This document shows positions 7,980 to 16,142 of a DNA stretch of 64,000 nt, one piece after another (the stretch's first letter is position 1; every line of letters begins with the position of its first letter). The position numbers and the translations under genes are program-made. Under the pieces are notes generated by a model that was not told the origin of the DNA, made no database searches, and saw nothing but the letters and a program-made list of their open reading frames with translations. Location of the stretch: positions 380,110 through 444,109 of the forward strand of contig NZ_JAMHJQ010000001.1 in the NCBI RefSeq assembly GCF_023534745.1, in the 5' to 3' direction. The DNA comes from Streptomyces sp. 35G-GA-8 (lineage in GTDB: Bacteria > Actinomycetota > Actinomycetes > Streptomycetales > Streptomycetaceae).

Positions 7980-9326
7980 ATGTCCGTGGCACCCGTTCCT
8001 CCCCCCGAATCCACCGAATCCGAATCCACCGAATCCGATGAATCCGCGTACGACCGAACGCGGCTGCGCCAGTGGCGGCGCGGTCTCGCCCGCTCAGCCG
8101 GGGTCGAACGCAGGGATCTGTTACGGCTGTTCGCGACGGCCGCTGCCGCCGGACCGCTCGCCGCGGCGGCGCCCGGCACGGCGCGGGCCGCCTCGCGTGC
8201 GCCCGCGAACCCCGCGAACCCGGCGGCGCCCGCGGCACCCGGCGCGGCCCCTGGCATCGTGAAGCCGCTGCCGTCCGAGGTGTTCACCATCCGGGGCACC
8301 AACGCCGAGACCAACTTCGCGGCGCTGCGCACCACCGGACCACTCACACCCGCGAGCCATTTCTTCGTCCGCAACCACACCGTCACACCCCGGATCGACG
8401 CCGCCGGCTGGACATTGAGGATCTGGGGAAGCGGACTGCGCGGCGGCGCGGTGGACTTCGGCTACGACGAGCTGCGCGCGCTCCCCTCCGTGACCCGTAC
8501 CGCGTTCATCGAGTGCGCGGGCAACGGTCGCAGCCACTACGCCACCCAGCAGAACCAGCCGGTGTCGGGTACGGCCTGGACACTGGGCGCCATCGGGGTC
8601 GGGCGGTGGCGCGGGGTGCGGCTCGCCGAGGTGCTGCGCCGCGCGGACCTGAGCCCCGACGCCGTCGACATCCTGCCGCGCGGGCTGGACGACGAGGTCA
8701 TCAGCGAGGGAACGAATCTGGGGCGGGTACGCCGGCCGCTGCCGGTGGCGAAGGCGCTGGACGACGTACTGCTCGCGTACGAGCTGAACGGCGAGCCGCT
8801 GCCGCCCGACCACGGGTATCCGGTCCGGCTGATCGTCCCGTCCTGGGTGGGCATCGCGAACATCAAGTGGCTCGGTGACATCGAGGTGAGCGCCGAGCCG
8901 TTGTACAGCCCCTGGAACACCACGCTCTACCGGTTGTTCGGCGCCGGCTATCCGCCCGAGGGCAGTGCGCCGCTGACCCGGCAGACCCTGAAGAGCGCCT
9001 TCGAACTCGCGGACGGCGCCACCGTCGCCGCCCATCGGCCGCACGTGCTGACCGGGCGGTCCTGGTCGGGCGGCGCGCCGGTACGGTCGGTGGAGATCAG
9101 TACCGACGGCGGGACACACTGGAGGCGCGCGCGTCTGCACGACGCGCCCCGGCGTGGCAGTTGGGTCCGCTGGTCCGCCGAGTGGACACCGGGCGGTCCG
9201 GGCCCGGCCCTGCTGCTGGCGCGCGCGACGGACAGCTCGGGTCAGGTCCAGCCCGAGGTGGCCGTCCACAACACACAGGGGTATCTGTTCAACGCCGTGG
9301 TACGCCACCGGGTGACCGTCGTCTGA
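7980..9326 (+). CDS. Tat-exported molybdopterin-dependent oxidoreductase (sulfite-oxidase family)
   Basis: Predicted 448-residue periplasmic/extracellular molybdoenzyme. After a short Ser/Glu/Thr-rich repeat (STESESTESDES) the protein shows a twin-arginine signal ERRDLLRLFATAAAAGPLAAAAPG with Arg44-Arg45. The molybdopterin-binding domain contains FFVRNH and TAFIECAGNGRSH, where Cys179 is the expected molybdenum ligand, and WVGIANIKWLGDIEV. The C-terminal part (from ~residue 330) is the Mo-co dimerisation domain, with PVRSVEISTDGGTHWRRARL and the closing FNAVVRHRVTV. No heme domain is fused. The substrate could be sulfite or another small S/N-oxide; not decidable here. I start at ATG 7980 on the leaderless promoter; the upstream frame to 7746 lacks coding character. 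Confidence 0.85.
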   Translation: MSVAPVPPPESTESESTESDESAYDRTRLRQWRRGLARSAGVERRDLLRLFATAAAAGPLAAAAPGTARAASRAPANPANPAAPAAPGAAPGIVKPLPSEVFTIRGTNAETNFAALRTTGPLTPASHFFVRNHTVTPRIDAAGWTLRIWGSGLRGGAVDFGYDELRALPSVTRTAFIECAGNGRSHYATQQNQPVSGTAWTLGAIGVGRWRGVRLAEVLRRADLSPDAVDILPRGLDDEVISEGTNLGRVRRPLPVAKALDDVLLAYELNGEPLPPDHGYPVRLIVPSWVGIANIKWLGDIEVSAEPLYSPWNTTLYRLFGAGYPPEGSAPLTRQTLKSAFELADGATVAAHRPHVLTGRSWSGGAPVRSVEISTDGGTHWRRARLHDAPRRGSWVRWSAEWTPGGPGPALLLARATDSSGQVQPEVAVHNTQGYLFNAVVRHRVTVV

Positions 9327-9348
9327 CGAGAGCGTGACGGGAGCGCCG

Positions 9349-9380
9349 GACGGCCGGCCGCGCGGTGGCGGCCGGCCGTC
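9349..9380. terminator. Perfect 13-bp hairpin between convergent genes
   Basis: GACGGCCGGCCGC (9349-9361) and its exact complement (9368-9380) with a 6-nt loop, 22 nt after the molybdopterin oxidase stop and upstream of the facing 80-residue gene. A likely bidirectional terminator. Confidence 0.65.
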
Positions 9381-9409
9381 GTCAACAGCGCGCGAGGGCG
9401 CGGGAGATA

Positions 9410-9652
9410 TTACTGAACGGTACCGCGCTCACCTCGTTCCTCGTCCTTGGCACGTCGGCCGACCGGGCGCGGGTCGAGGGAACGCCGCTCGGCGAGGCGC
9501 CGGTCGGCGGTGGCGATGGGTTCGGAGTCCCACCCGGAGTCGTCCGAACCACCGCCCGGACTCGGGGCCCGTCGACGGAGGTTCGACGCGTCGGAGCGCG
9601 CGGCCTCGGCGCGGATCATGGCGTTGAGCGCGGCGAAGGGGTCAAGCGGCAT
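9410..9652 (-). CDS. Small conserved-looking protein of unknown function (80 aa)
   Basis: An 80-residue hydrophilic protein starting MPLDPFAALNAMIRAEAARSD. The first ~22 residues form a potential amphipathic helix; the remainder is rich in Arg, Ser, Gly and Asp and probably disordered (RRRAPSPGGGSDDSGWDSEP). I chose the ATG at 9652 because GAGGA lies 8 nt upstream; a longer frame to 9712 has no ribosome site. It follows another small gene on the same strand, about 96 nt away. I do not recognise a domain; function unknown. Confidence 0.55.
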   Translation of the reverse strand: MPLDPFAALNAMIRAEAARSDASNLRRRAPSPGGGSDDSGWDSEPIATADRRLAERRSLDPRPVGRRAKDEERGERGTVQ

Positions 9653-9698
9653 GGCTGTGTCCTCACGGTGAGAAGGTGCTGATGAATGCGACTGCTCT

Positions 9699-9746
9699 GG
9701 TCCGAAAGGCACTTCAGGGCCCCGCGAGGCACTGAAGGGCCGGACC
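9699..9746 (-). terminator. Imperfect hairpin between two small genes
   Basis: Two nested complementary pairs, GGTCCG/CGGACC (9699-9704 and 9741-9746) and CTTCAG/CTGAAG (9712-9717 and 9732-9737). It begins just after the stop of the upstream small membrane protein gene and could be a terminator or attenuator between the two genes. Confidence 0.4.
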
Positions 9747-9748
9747 TG

Positions 9749-10132
9749 TCAGCAGCGCAGCACCACACAGCGCGTGATGACCGGAGTGCGCGGCGGCCAG
9801 ACCGGGGCGCACCGTCCGGCGTAGGGAACCGGTACCCGCTCACCGATCAGTCCGCTCTGGGTCAGGGGCTGTTGGGGCTCCCTGCCCGTCCGCTCGTTCC
9901 TGGCCGGGGCGGACTGCTCGGACTCGGCGGTGTCCTGGTGTCCCTCACCCGCCGGGTCCCGGGAACCGGACGCGGGCGGCAGGGACTCGGCGTCCCGCAT
10001 CGCCGCCGAGGACGGCGCGATCGACATGCCCAGGAAGGCGATCAGCACCAGCACCGCCACCAGGGCGGCCCGGCGCGCGGCGGCGGCGCGGGCAGCCGCG
10101 GCGCGGGTGGGAACGGACGTGGCACGCTTCAT
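9749..10132 (-). CDS. Small single-pass membrane or secreted protein, unknown function (127 aa)
   Basis: A 127-residue protein with a basic Ala/Arg-rich N-terminus (MKRATSVPTRAAAARAAAARR) followed by a strong hydrophobic helix AALVAVLVLIAFLGMSIA, so it is either anchored or exported with an uncleaved-looking signal. The outside part is Pro/Ser/Glu-rich and ends in a short segment holding three cysteines (CAPVW... CVVLRC), which could form a disulfide. AGGAGG lies 8 nt before the ATG at 10132; a GTG two codons earlier would be too close to it. No family recognised. Confidence 0.55.
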   Translation of the reverse strand: MKRATSVPTRAAAARAAAARRAALVAVLVLIAFLGMSIAPSSAAMRDAESLPPASGSRDPAGEGHQDTAESEQSAPARNERTGREPQQPLTQSGLIGERVPVPYAGRCAPVWPPRTPVITRCVVLRC

Positions 10133-10223
10133 GGGCACGACCTCCTGGACAACGCACCTCTGCCCAGAAACACACGCGCGCCGTCCTGCTACCGGCGGAA
10201 ACCGCTCACACGGGGGACGCGAC

Positions 10224-12452
10224 CTACGCCGAGTCCCGCTCCTCCTCGGCGGTTCGTGCCTCGTCGGAGCGCGCTTTCGCCACGGAGAGGGACACCGTTC
10301 CCAGCGGTACCTGCGGTCCGCTGCCCTCCCTCAGCCACCGTCTGAGCACCCGGTGCACCCGCTCGGCGCCCACGAGTTCACCGCTGTCGGGGACCGGCGC
10401 GGAGAGCACCAGCGGTGACAGCAGGAAGGGCCGCGACTGCTCGCCGCCGAGCCCGCCGTGCGAGCCGATCTGTTCCTCGAAGGCGTGCACGCGGCCCGTC
10501 GCCGGGTCGTACATCGAGTTGACCATGATGTCGGCGACATGCGGGAAGGAGTCGGTGCGCCGTACGGCGTCGGCCGCGCCGGGACCCATGCCGGCGAGCG
10601 GACCGCTGTCGTCGAGCGCGTCGACCGGCACCTCCGCCCCACCGGGGCCGAGCACCACCGATCCGTGTTCCTCGCTCCGTACCAGCAGGAAGCCGATCCC
10701 CGGATGGCTGGCGAGGGTTCGCAGCAGCGCGGGATGGCGCCGGTCGATCTGCTCGCGGCTCATCCGCTCCGGCACATCGGGGAACGAGATCAGACCGAGG
10801 TTCCCGGACGCGAGCACGACCGGGTCGGAGCCGTGCGCGGGTTCCTCGCCCGCGCCCTCGGGCTCCGGCCGGTGCAGCGCGCCGCGGACGGCGTGCCTGG
10901 CCGCCTCACGCGCCTCCGCGCCGCTCTTCGTACGCTCGGCCCGGCGCGACACGGGCAGTCCGCAGCCGGCCCTGACGAGGTCCTTGAGGGTGAGTCCGTA
11001 CGCGCTCTCGAAGGTCTCGCCGGGGCTCTGCCCGTGGTCGGAGAGCAGCACGATCCGGTACGTACGGGGTGCGTGCTCGGCGGCCCTGGCGATCAGTCCG
11101 ACCGAGCGGTCGAGCCGGGCGAGGACCCGCTCGGCGTCCCGGCTGTGCGGTCCCGAGTGGTGGGCCACCTCGTCGTACGCGACGAGGTCGGCGTAGACGG
11201 CGGTGCGCCCGGCCAGCATGTCGCCGATCACGGCCGTGACCACCACATCGCGCTCGACGACGGTCGCGAAGGCCCGGATGAACGGGTAGAGCCCGCCCCG
11301 GCCGACCCGCGGCCGGTCGCCGCGCAGCCGCGCCCGGGTCGATTCACCGATCTCGCGGCCGACATCGGCGACGAACGAGACCGCCGTACGAACGGCGTTG
11401 GCGGGGTCGGAGAAGTAGGCGAAGTAGCCGGCGCGGGAGCGGTTGGCCCTGCCGCGCCGCGCGGCGATCGACAGCACCAGCGCGAGTTGGTCGGCGCCGC
11501 CGCTGAAGAGATTGCCGCGGCTGGCGCCGTCGAGGGTGAGCAGGCCCCCGTCGTTGGTGCGGCCGATGGCACGGCGCTGGAGTTCGGCGGCGCTGGCGGG
11601 CCGGTTGCTGACCATGATCCGGCCGGTGTCCTTCTCGTACCAGCGGAAGGCGGGGACATCGTGGTTGGAGCCGTGCAGGATGCCGAGCTGACTGGCGCCC
11701 GTCTGGCTGGACCAGTCGGTGCGCCAGGGCGTGAGCCGGTGGGTCGGCCGGGGACTCTCGGGCGGGCCGGCCGTCAGGCCGTCCGGAGATATCGCAGCCG
11801 GGGCGCGCGCCGGGCCGGTCTGCGTGGCGCACCCGCCGTCCGGGTCCGGTGGCGGCACGCCCAGCCAGCCGGCGACATGCGGCATCACCCCGGCGGCGAC
11901 CGCGTCCAGCAGCACCTGGTGCCCGACCCCGTCGAGTTGCAGGAACATCGTCCCGGGCGGTCCGCCGCGCCCGCCGTCCTCGCCGCTCCTGCGCCGTCGC
12001 CGGTCCGCGAGACGGGAGAGCCGGCGCCGGTAGGCGTCGTCGTCGCCGACCGCGAGCGCCGTCGAGGTCGCGGAGGCCACGGCGGACATCACGGCCGCGA
12101 CCACCACGGCCGTCTCCGGATTGGCCGCCCCGCGCCCGTCGGGGATGAGCCGCAGCGCGATCCACAGCAGCGAGCCGTTGAGGAAGAACACCAGCAGACC
12201 GAGGACCAGCGCGGGGACGAGCAGCAGGGCGCGTACGAGCAGGGGCCAGACCAACGCGCTGAGCAGCCCGAACGCACCCGCGCCCCAGGCCGCGGTGAGC
12301 GCGATCCTGGTGATGCTGTCCTGGTTGTCCGACTGAAGCTTGAAGTCCGGCAGGATCCCGGCCAGCGCGAGCATCGTGAGCGTGGAAACCGCCCATACGA
12401 TGATCACCCGCAGCAGGGCTCCGCCTGTCGTACGCCACCGCCCCTTGAACAC
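10224..12452 (-). CDS. Membrane-anchored alkaline-phosphatase-superfamily protein
   Basis: Predicted 742-residue protein. Residues ~12-135 contain four hydrophobic helices (VIIVWAVSTLTMLALAG; LTAAWGAGAFGLLSALVW; LLLVPALVLGLLVFFLNGSLLW; TAVVVAAVMSAVASATSTAL) that resemble the PhlB/holin-like membrane module sometimes annotated as phage holin family. The remainder resembles phosphodiesterase/alkaline phosphatase domains: FLQLDGVGHQVL with the first metal-binding Asp, LGILHGSNHDVPAFRWY near the nucleophile region, DLVAYDEVAHHSGP and IVLLSDHGQS with later metal ligands, and SHGGLGGEQSRPFLL. It is probably an inner-membrane enzyme acting on phosphate or sulfate esters or glycans. ATG at 12452. It has no obvious operon partner; the phage link suggested by the holin-like label is not supported by neighbours. 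Confidence 0.8.
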   Translation of the reverse strand: MFKGRWRTTGGALLRVIIVWAVSTLTMLALAGILPDFKLQSDNQDSITRIALTAAWGAGAFGLLSALVWPLLVRALLLVPALVLGLLVFFLNGSLLWIALRLIPDGRGAANPETAVVVAAVMSAVASATSTALAVGDDDAYRRRLSRLADRRRRRSGEDGGRGGPPGTMFLQLDGVGHQVLLDAVAAGVMPHVAGWLGVPPPDPDGGCATQTGPARAPAAISPDGLTAGPPESPRPTHRLTPWRTDWSSQTGASQLGILHGSNHDVPAFRWYEKDTGRIMVSNRPASAAELQRRAIGRTNDGGLLTLDGASRGNLFSGGADQLALVLSIAARRGRANRSRAGYFAYFSDPANAVRTAVSFVADVGREIGESTRARLRGDRPRVGRGGLYPFIRAFATVVERDVVVTAVIGDMLAGRTAVYADLVAYDEVAHHSGPHSRDAERVLARLDRSVGLIARAAEHAPRTYRIVLLSDHGQSPGETFESAYGLTLKDLVRAGCGLPVSRRAERTKSGAEAREAARHAVRGALHRPEPEGAGEEPAHGSDPVVLASGNLGLISFPDVPERMSREQIDRRHPALLRTLASHPGIGFLLVRSEEHGSVVLGPGGAEVPVDALDDSGPLAGMGPGAADAVRRTDSFPHVADIMVNSMYDPATGRVHAFEEQIGSHGGLGGEQSRPFLLSPLVLSAPVPDSGELVGAERVHRVLRRWLREGSGPQVPLGTVSLSVAKARSDEARTAEEERDSA

Positions 12453-12584
12453 GTCGCTCCGTCACCTCACGTCCAGGCCCGTACGCACTCACGGGCTCGG
12501 GCCCGTCCGTCGGATCAGGCCGTCGGCCCAGCGTCGCACAGAGAGCCCCGGATTCACGCGGGGTATCGGAGGTCTCACGGCGGG

Positions 12585-12989
12585 TCAGCAGCCGTCGTAC
12601 CCCGCCGTCGGCATCGAGAGCCTGCGATGGACATCGGCCTTCATGGCGGCGTCGTACAGCGGTTCGTCGAGTCCGACGGTCTCCAGCGGCACGCCTCTGC
12701 GCGCGCACTCCGCGGCGAAGGCGGGTACCGAACGGAACGCCCGTTCGAGAACACGCTCGTTCGCCGCGACGAAAAGATCCACCAGACCCGCCTCGACATC
12801 CGCCCACAGTCCGCAGTGGTCGGGGCGCAGCCCGTACAGGAGCAGCAGCCGGCTGACGAGGTACCCCTTGTCCTCGGCCCAGCGCGCGCACATCGTGTGC
12901 TGGCCACGGGTGTCCACGAGGAAGGGGTCGCTGTCCAGCTCCTCCAGCGGCGTCAGGCTGGCGATCACGGCCACTCGTACCTCACGCAT
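12585..12989 (-). CDS. Conserved small protein resembling a diverged serine-resolvase N-terminal domain
   Basis: A 134-residue protein. Its pattern follows the catalytic domain of serine recombinases: an opening strand REVRVAVIASL, then Q..CARWAEDKGYLVSR, a DVEAGLVDLFVAANERVLERA stretch in the place of the usual DVLVVWKLDRLGRS, and ECARRGVPLETVGLDEP. However the position of the nucleophilic Ser (RVS motif) reads ASL and the conserved Arg before it is absent, and there is no DNA-binding domain. So if related, it is an inactive relative with another role. The protein ends RLSMPTAGYDGC. ATG at 12989 has a G-rich stretch upstream but no crisp ribosome site. The homology is my inference from pattern only. 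Confidence 0.55.
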   Translation of the reverse strand: MREVRVAVIASLTPLEELDSDPFLVDTRGQHTMCARWAEDKGYLVSRLLLLYGLRPDHCGLWADVEAGLVDLFVAANERVLERAFRSVPAFAAECARRGVPLETVGLDEPLYDAAMKADVHRRLSMPTAGYDGC

Positions 12990-13216
12990 GCCTGCCCCCG
13001 CTCCCCGGCACTCGTCTCCGTCCGCAGACCCTACTCGGCGCGCGCCCCCGCGAGGCAGGCGCGTGCCCGGCGGTCAACGGCGCGCGACCAGCGCATCCGG
13101 CTCCGCCCGCGCGGGTATCCGCCGTACGCTGAGCACCTGGGCCTGATCCGAACGACAGGCCCGGGACGGGCCCGGGGCGGGAGCGCGGTCCATGGGCGGA
13201 CGGAGCTGAGGTCGGG

Positions 13217-14008
13217 TTGGGAACTGTCATCACCTGGTGGGGTCATGCCACCTGCACGGTCGAGGACTCCGGGGTACGGGTGCTGACCGATCCGGTCTTC
13301 GTCCGCCGGCTGGCCCATCTGCGCCGCCGGCGCGGTCCGGTACCGCCGCCCGAGGCGTCCGTCGCCGATGCCGTGCTCGTCTCGCATCTGCACTCCGACC
13401 ATCTCCATCTGCGCTCGCTGACCAGGCTCGCGCCCGGCACCCGGCTGATCGTGCCGCGCGGTGCCGGGCGGTCGGTGCCGGGGCTGCGCAGGCTGGACGC
13501 CCGCAGAAACCCCTCGGGACTGCGGATCACCGAGGTTGCGCCTGGCGACGAGGTGGAGATCGGGGCGCTGCGGGTACGGGCCGTCCCCGCGCGCCACGAC
13601 GGACGGCGGCTGCCGGTCGGACCGCACCGCTCCCCCGCTCTGGGCTTTGTGATCAGCGGCGCCTCACGGACGTATTTCGCCGGGGACACCGGACTCTTCG
13701 ACGACATGGCGGACGCCGTGGGCCCGGTGGATGTGGCGCTGCTGCCGGTGGGCGGCTGGGGGCCGCATCTGGGGCCCGAGCATCTGGACGCCGGCCGGGC
13801 GGCGCGGGCGCTGGCCGAGCTGGCGCCGAGCGCGGCGGTACCGGTGCATTTCGGTACGTACTGGCCGATCGGTCTGGACGGGGTCCGCCCCCACGAGTTC
13901 TACGCGCCGGGCGACGAGTTCGTACGGCACGCGGCGCGGCTCGCGCCGAAGGTCACCGTCCATCTGCTGCGCCACGGCGAGAGCGCCCGGCCGGAGGCCG
14001 GCCTGTGA
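13217..14008 (+). CDS. Metallo-beta-lactamase-fold hydrolase (UlaG/RomA-like)
   Basis: Predicted 263-residue MBL-fold enzyme. It shows the ITWWGHATC opening of the UlaG-like branch, the zinc motif SHLHSDHLHL (His57, His59, Asp61, His62), ARHDGR, YFAGDTGLF with the bridging Asp, and VPVHFGTYWP with the last His. Such proteins include lactonases and N-acyl-phosphatidylethanolamine phospholipase D-like enzymes; the substrate is not readable. The start is a TTG at 13217 with GAGG 5 nt upstream, unusual but the only start that preserves the first beta strand. Its stop overlaps the GTG of the next gene (GTGA), so the VTT-domain membrane protein is co-translated; a membrane-lipid role is possible (inference). 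Confidence 0.8.
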   Translation: MGTVITWWGHATCTVEDSGVRVLTDPVFVRRLAHLRRRRGPVPPPEASVADAVLVSHLHSDHLHLRSLTRLAPGTRLIVPRGAGRSVPGLRRLDARRNPSGLRITEVAPGDEVEIGALRVRAVPARHDGRRLPVGPHRSPALGFVISGASRTYFAGDTGLFDDMADAVGPVDVALLPVGGWGPHLGPEHLDAGRAARALAELAPSAAVPVHFGTYWPIGLDGVRPHEFYAPGDEFVRHAARLAPKVTVHLLRHGESARPEAGL

Positions 14009-14673
14009 TCGACCGGCTCCTCACACAGCTCGCGGAGCTGCCGCCCGAGTCGACGCAGCAGGCCGTCGGCTATCCGTCCGTCTTTCTGCTGGTGGCGCTG
14101 GGCGCGCTGGTGCCGGTCGTACCGACGGGGGCGGTGGTGAGTTCGGCGGCGGTGGTGGCCTTCCATCAGACCGCGCCGCTCGCCATGCTCTATGTCTTCC
14201 TGGTGGCGTCGTGCGCGGCCTTCCTCGGTGACATATCCCTCTACTGGCTGGGGCGGCGCGGTGTCGGCTCCAGGAACGGGTCGCGCTGGCTGGCGGCGAT
14301 ACGCAGACACGCCCCGCCCGAACGGCTTGAGCAGGCGCAGACGAAGCTGCGCGAGCACGGCGTGACGGTGCTGGTGCTCTCCCGGCTGGTGCCCGCCGGA
14401 CGGATTCCGGTGATGCTGGCCTGTCTGCTCGCGGAGTGGCCGCTGCGCCGGTTCGCGCGGGGCGATGTGCCGGCCTGTCTGGCCTGGGCGGCGACGTACC
14501 AGCTGATCGGGGTGCTCGGCGGCTCGCTCTTCGACGAGGCCTGGGAGGGGGTGCTCGCCGCGGTGGTGCTGACGCTGCTGCTCAGCGGCGCCCCGGCGCT
14601 CTGGCGCAGACTGCGCGGGCCGGGCCGCCCGGAGAGCCCCGGGAGCCCGGACTCGGAGGGCAGGCCGACCTAG
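14005..14673 (+). CDS. DedA/VTT-domain membrane protein
   Basis: Predicted 222-residue membrane protein of the DedA/SNARE-associated (VTT) family, which includes lipid flippases of undecaprenyl phosphate and phosphatidylethanolamine. Features: GYPSVFLLVALGALVPVVPTGAVV at the front, FLGDISLYWLGRRGVGSR with the conserved Gly-Asp, REHGVTVLVLSRLVPAGRIPVMLACLLAEWPLRRFA with the family's R...PGxR-like core, and LAWAATYQLIGVLGGSLF. Four to five helices are visible and a charged C-terminal tail (GPGRPESPGSPDSEG). It starts with GTG at 14005, overlapping the upstream MBL-fold gene by 4 nt. Function in envelope lipid handling is inferred from the family. Confidence 0.8.
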   Translation: MIDRLLTQLAELPPESTQQAVGYPSVFLLVALGALVPVVPTGAVVSSAAVVAFHQTAPLAMLYVFLVASCAAFLGDISLYWLGRRGVGSRNGSRWLAAIRRHAPPERLEQAQTKLREHGVTVLVLSRLVPAGRIPVMLACLLAEWPLRRFARGDVPACLAWAATYQLIGVLGGSLFDEAWEGVLAAVVLTLLLSGAPALWRRLRGPGRPESPGSPDSEGRPT

Positions 14674-14752
14674 GTCGTGTCCGACTCGGCGGGCGCGGGG
14701 GTCCGAGCCGGCCCCCGACCCGCTCGTCCCGGTCCGCCTCGTCCTGGTCCCC

Positions 14753-15970
14753 TCAGCGCAGTTCGTCGAAGACCGCCACGAAATGGTCCAGCGCCCGTAC
14801 GACATGCGGCAGTTCCAGCGGCGCCGCCGCGGTGAGGGACTTCAGCCGCTGTTCCGGAGTCGCCCCGAGCAGCGGTCCCGTCGGCAACCGTACGCGCAGC
14901 GCCCCCAGTTCGTCCCCGAACCGGTGGCCGCCCGGTACGGGCACCTCCAGGCGACGGCTCAGATGGTTCTCCAGCTCCATGGAGTCGGTGACACCCAGCC
15001 GGGCCAGCTGTCCGCGCAGCGGTCCGAGGTCGGCGTAGAGATGCCGGCCCGCCCGCGGCACCACGGCGAGGGCCCCGGAGGCGAGGACCACCTGGTGGGC
15101 GGCGGCGGCCAGTTGCCCGTGCAGCGCGGCGGTGGCCCGCGTCCTGGCCGTGACGGCGTCCGGCTCGTCGAGCGCGTGGGCGGCGGCAGCGGCGACGGGC
15201 CCCGCGACCAGCGCCCCGAGCGCGGTGAGGATGTCGAGCGTCCTGGCGCGCAGCGCGATTCCGGCGTCGGCGGCCGGGTAGCGGGCGACGGCCATCGGCC
15301 AGGCGGCCGGGAGCAGCGCGCCCGCCAGGTCGGAGAGGACGACGACCTCGTCGGGCCACATCTCGGCCGGGCTGAGCAACACCGTCTCGTGCGGCCGGTG
15401 CAGGGTGTCGCGCCAGGTCTCGTCGCTGACGATATGCAGCCCCTCGCCGACCGCGGCCTCACAGGCCTCACGGACCAGTTCCGGCGGGGCGACCGCGGCG
15501 GTCGGGTCGTCGGCGACGGAGAGCAGCAGCACCCGTGGCCGGCCGCCCTCGGCCCGTACCCGCCGTACCGTCTCCAGCAGGGCGAACGGGTCGGGTACGC
15601 CGCCCGCGTCCGCCGCGGCCGGCACATGGTAGGCGGGCCTGCCGAGCAGCCGGGTCTGCGGGGTCCAGGAGGCGGGGCACGGCCGGGGCATCAGGACGTC
15701 CCCGTCGTACGCGGCGAGCAGCGCGAACAGCAGGGGTTGCGCGGCGGGCGCGGCGACCATGTCGTGGGGAAGGGTGCGCAGGCCGCGCCGCGACCAGTAG
15801 CCGGCCGCCGCCTCCCGCAGGACCGCGTCACCGCCGGGCGGCTGCGGCGCGGTGTGTCCCGCCGCGCCCGCGCACTCGACGACCAGCTCGGGCAGCGCGG
15901 GCAGCCCCGCGTCGGGGGCGGGCGGGCCGAACCGTACGGAGCCCCGGCCCTCGGGAGCCGTCCGCCGCAT
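14753..15970 (-). CDS. Degenerate aminotransferase-fold protein (class I/II) lacking the PLP lysine
   Basis: Predicted 405-residue protein with aminotransferase class I/II architecture: a large-domain start around PAAQPLLFALLAAYDGDVLMPRPCP, RVLLLSVADDPTAA in place of the usual N-P-x-N-P-T-G, and HIVSDETWRD with the pyridine-binding Asp183 retained. At the expected Schiff-base lysine the sequence reads LSDLAGALLPAAWP, so by spacing to the following Pro the Lys is Ala216, and the PGxR arginine is also missing. It should therefore not transaminate. ATG at 15970 has GGAGG 7 nt upstream, better than upstream alternatives. It diverges from the PAP2-lipid kinase gene. What it binds is unknown; a structural or ligand-sensing role is a guess. 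Confidence 0.75.
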   Translation of the reverse strand: MRRTAPEGRGSVRFGPPAPDAGLPALPELVVECAGAAGHTAPQPPGGDAVLREAAAGYWSRRGLRTLPHDMVAAPAAQPLLFALLAAYDGDVLMPRPCPASWTPQTRLLGRPAYHVPAAADAGGVPDPFALLETVRRVRAEGGRPRVLLLSVADDPTAAVAPPELVREACEAAVGEGLHIVSDETWRDTLHRPHETVLLSPAEMWPDEVVVLSDLAGALLPAAWPMAVARYPAADAGIALRARTLDILTALGALVAGPVAAAAAHALDEPDAVTARTRATAALHGQLAAAAHQVVLASGALAVVPRAGRHLYADLGPLRGQLARLGVTDSMELENHLSRRLEVPVPGGHRFGDELGALRVRLPTGPLLGATPEQRLKSLTAAAPLELPHVVRALDHFVAVFDELR

Positions 15971-16142
15971 ACCGTCACCTCCCGCAGTCGCCGTCCGCCG
16001 GGGTCCCTTGCTCTGACCCTTTATACGGAGGTTTGACATACACCGCTCTCCGGGCTCCGTCCGGCCGGACGCTCCGGGGCCGTTCGGCCCGCTCCCCCGG
16101 ACGGGCTGCTTGAGGCGACCGCTCGCGGGGTACCCGCGTTCC

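Noticed and set aside
10224-12989. Prophage or integrated element remnant (holin-like and resolvase-like genes side by side)
   Set aside because: No integrase, attachment repeats, tRNA site or composition shift; both genes look like chromosomal residents.
10458-13286. A 942-codon plus-strand open frame opposite the phosphatase-family gene
   Set aside because: It is a GC-rich antisense frame; its translation is low-complexity and the minus strand has a clear domain protein with membrane helices and metal motifs.
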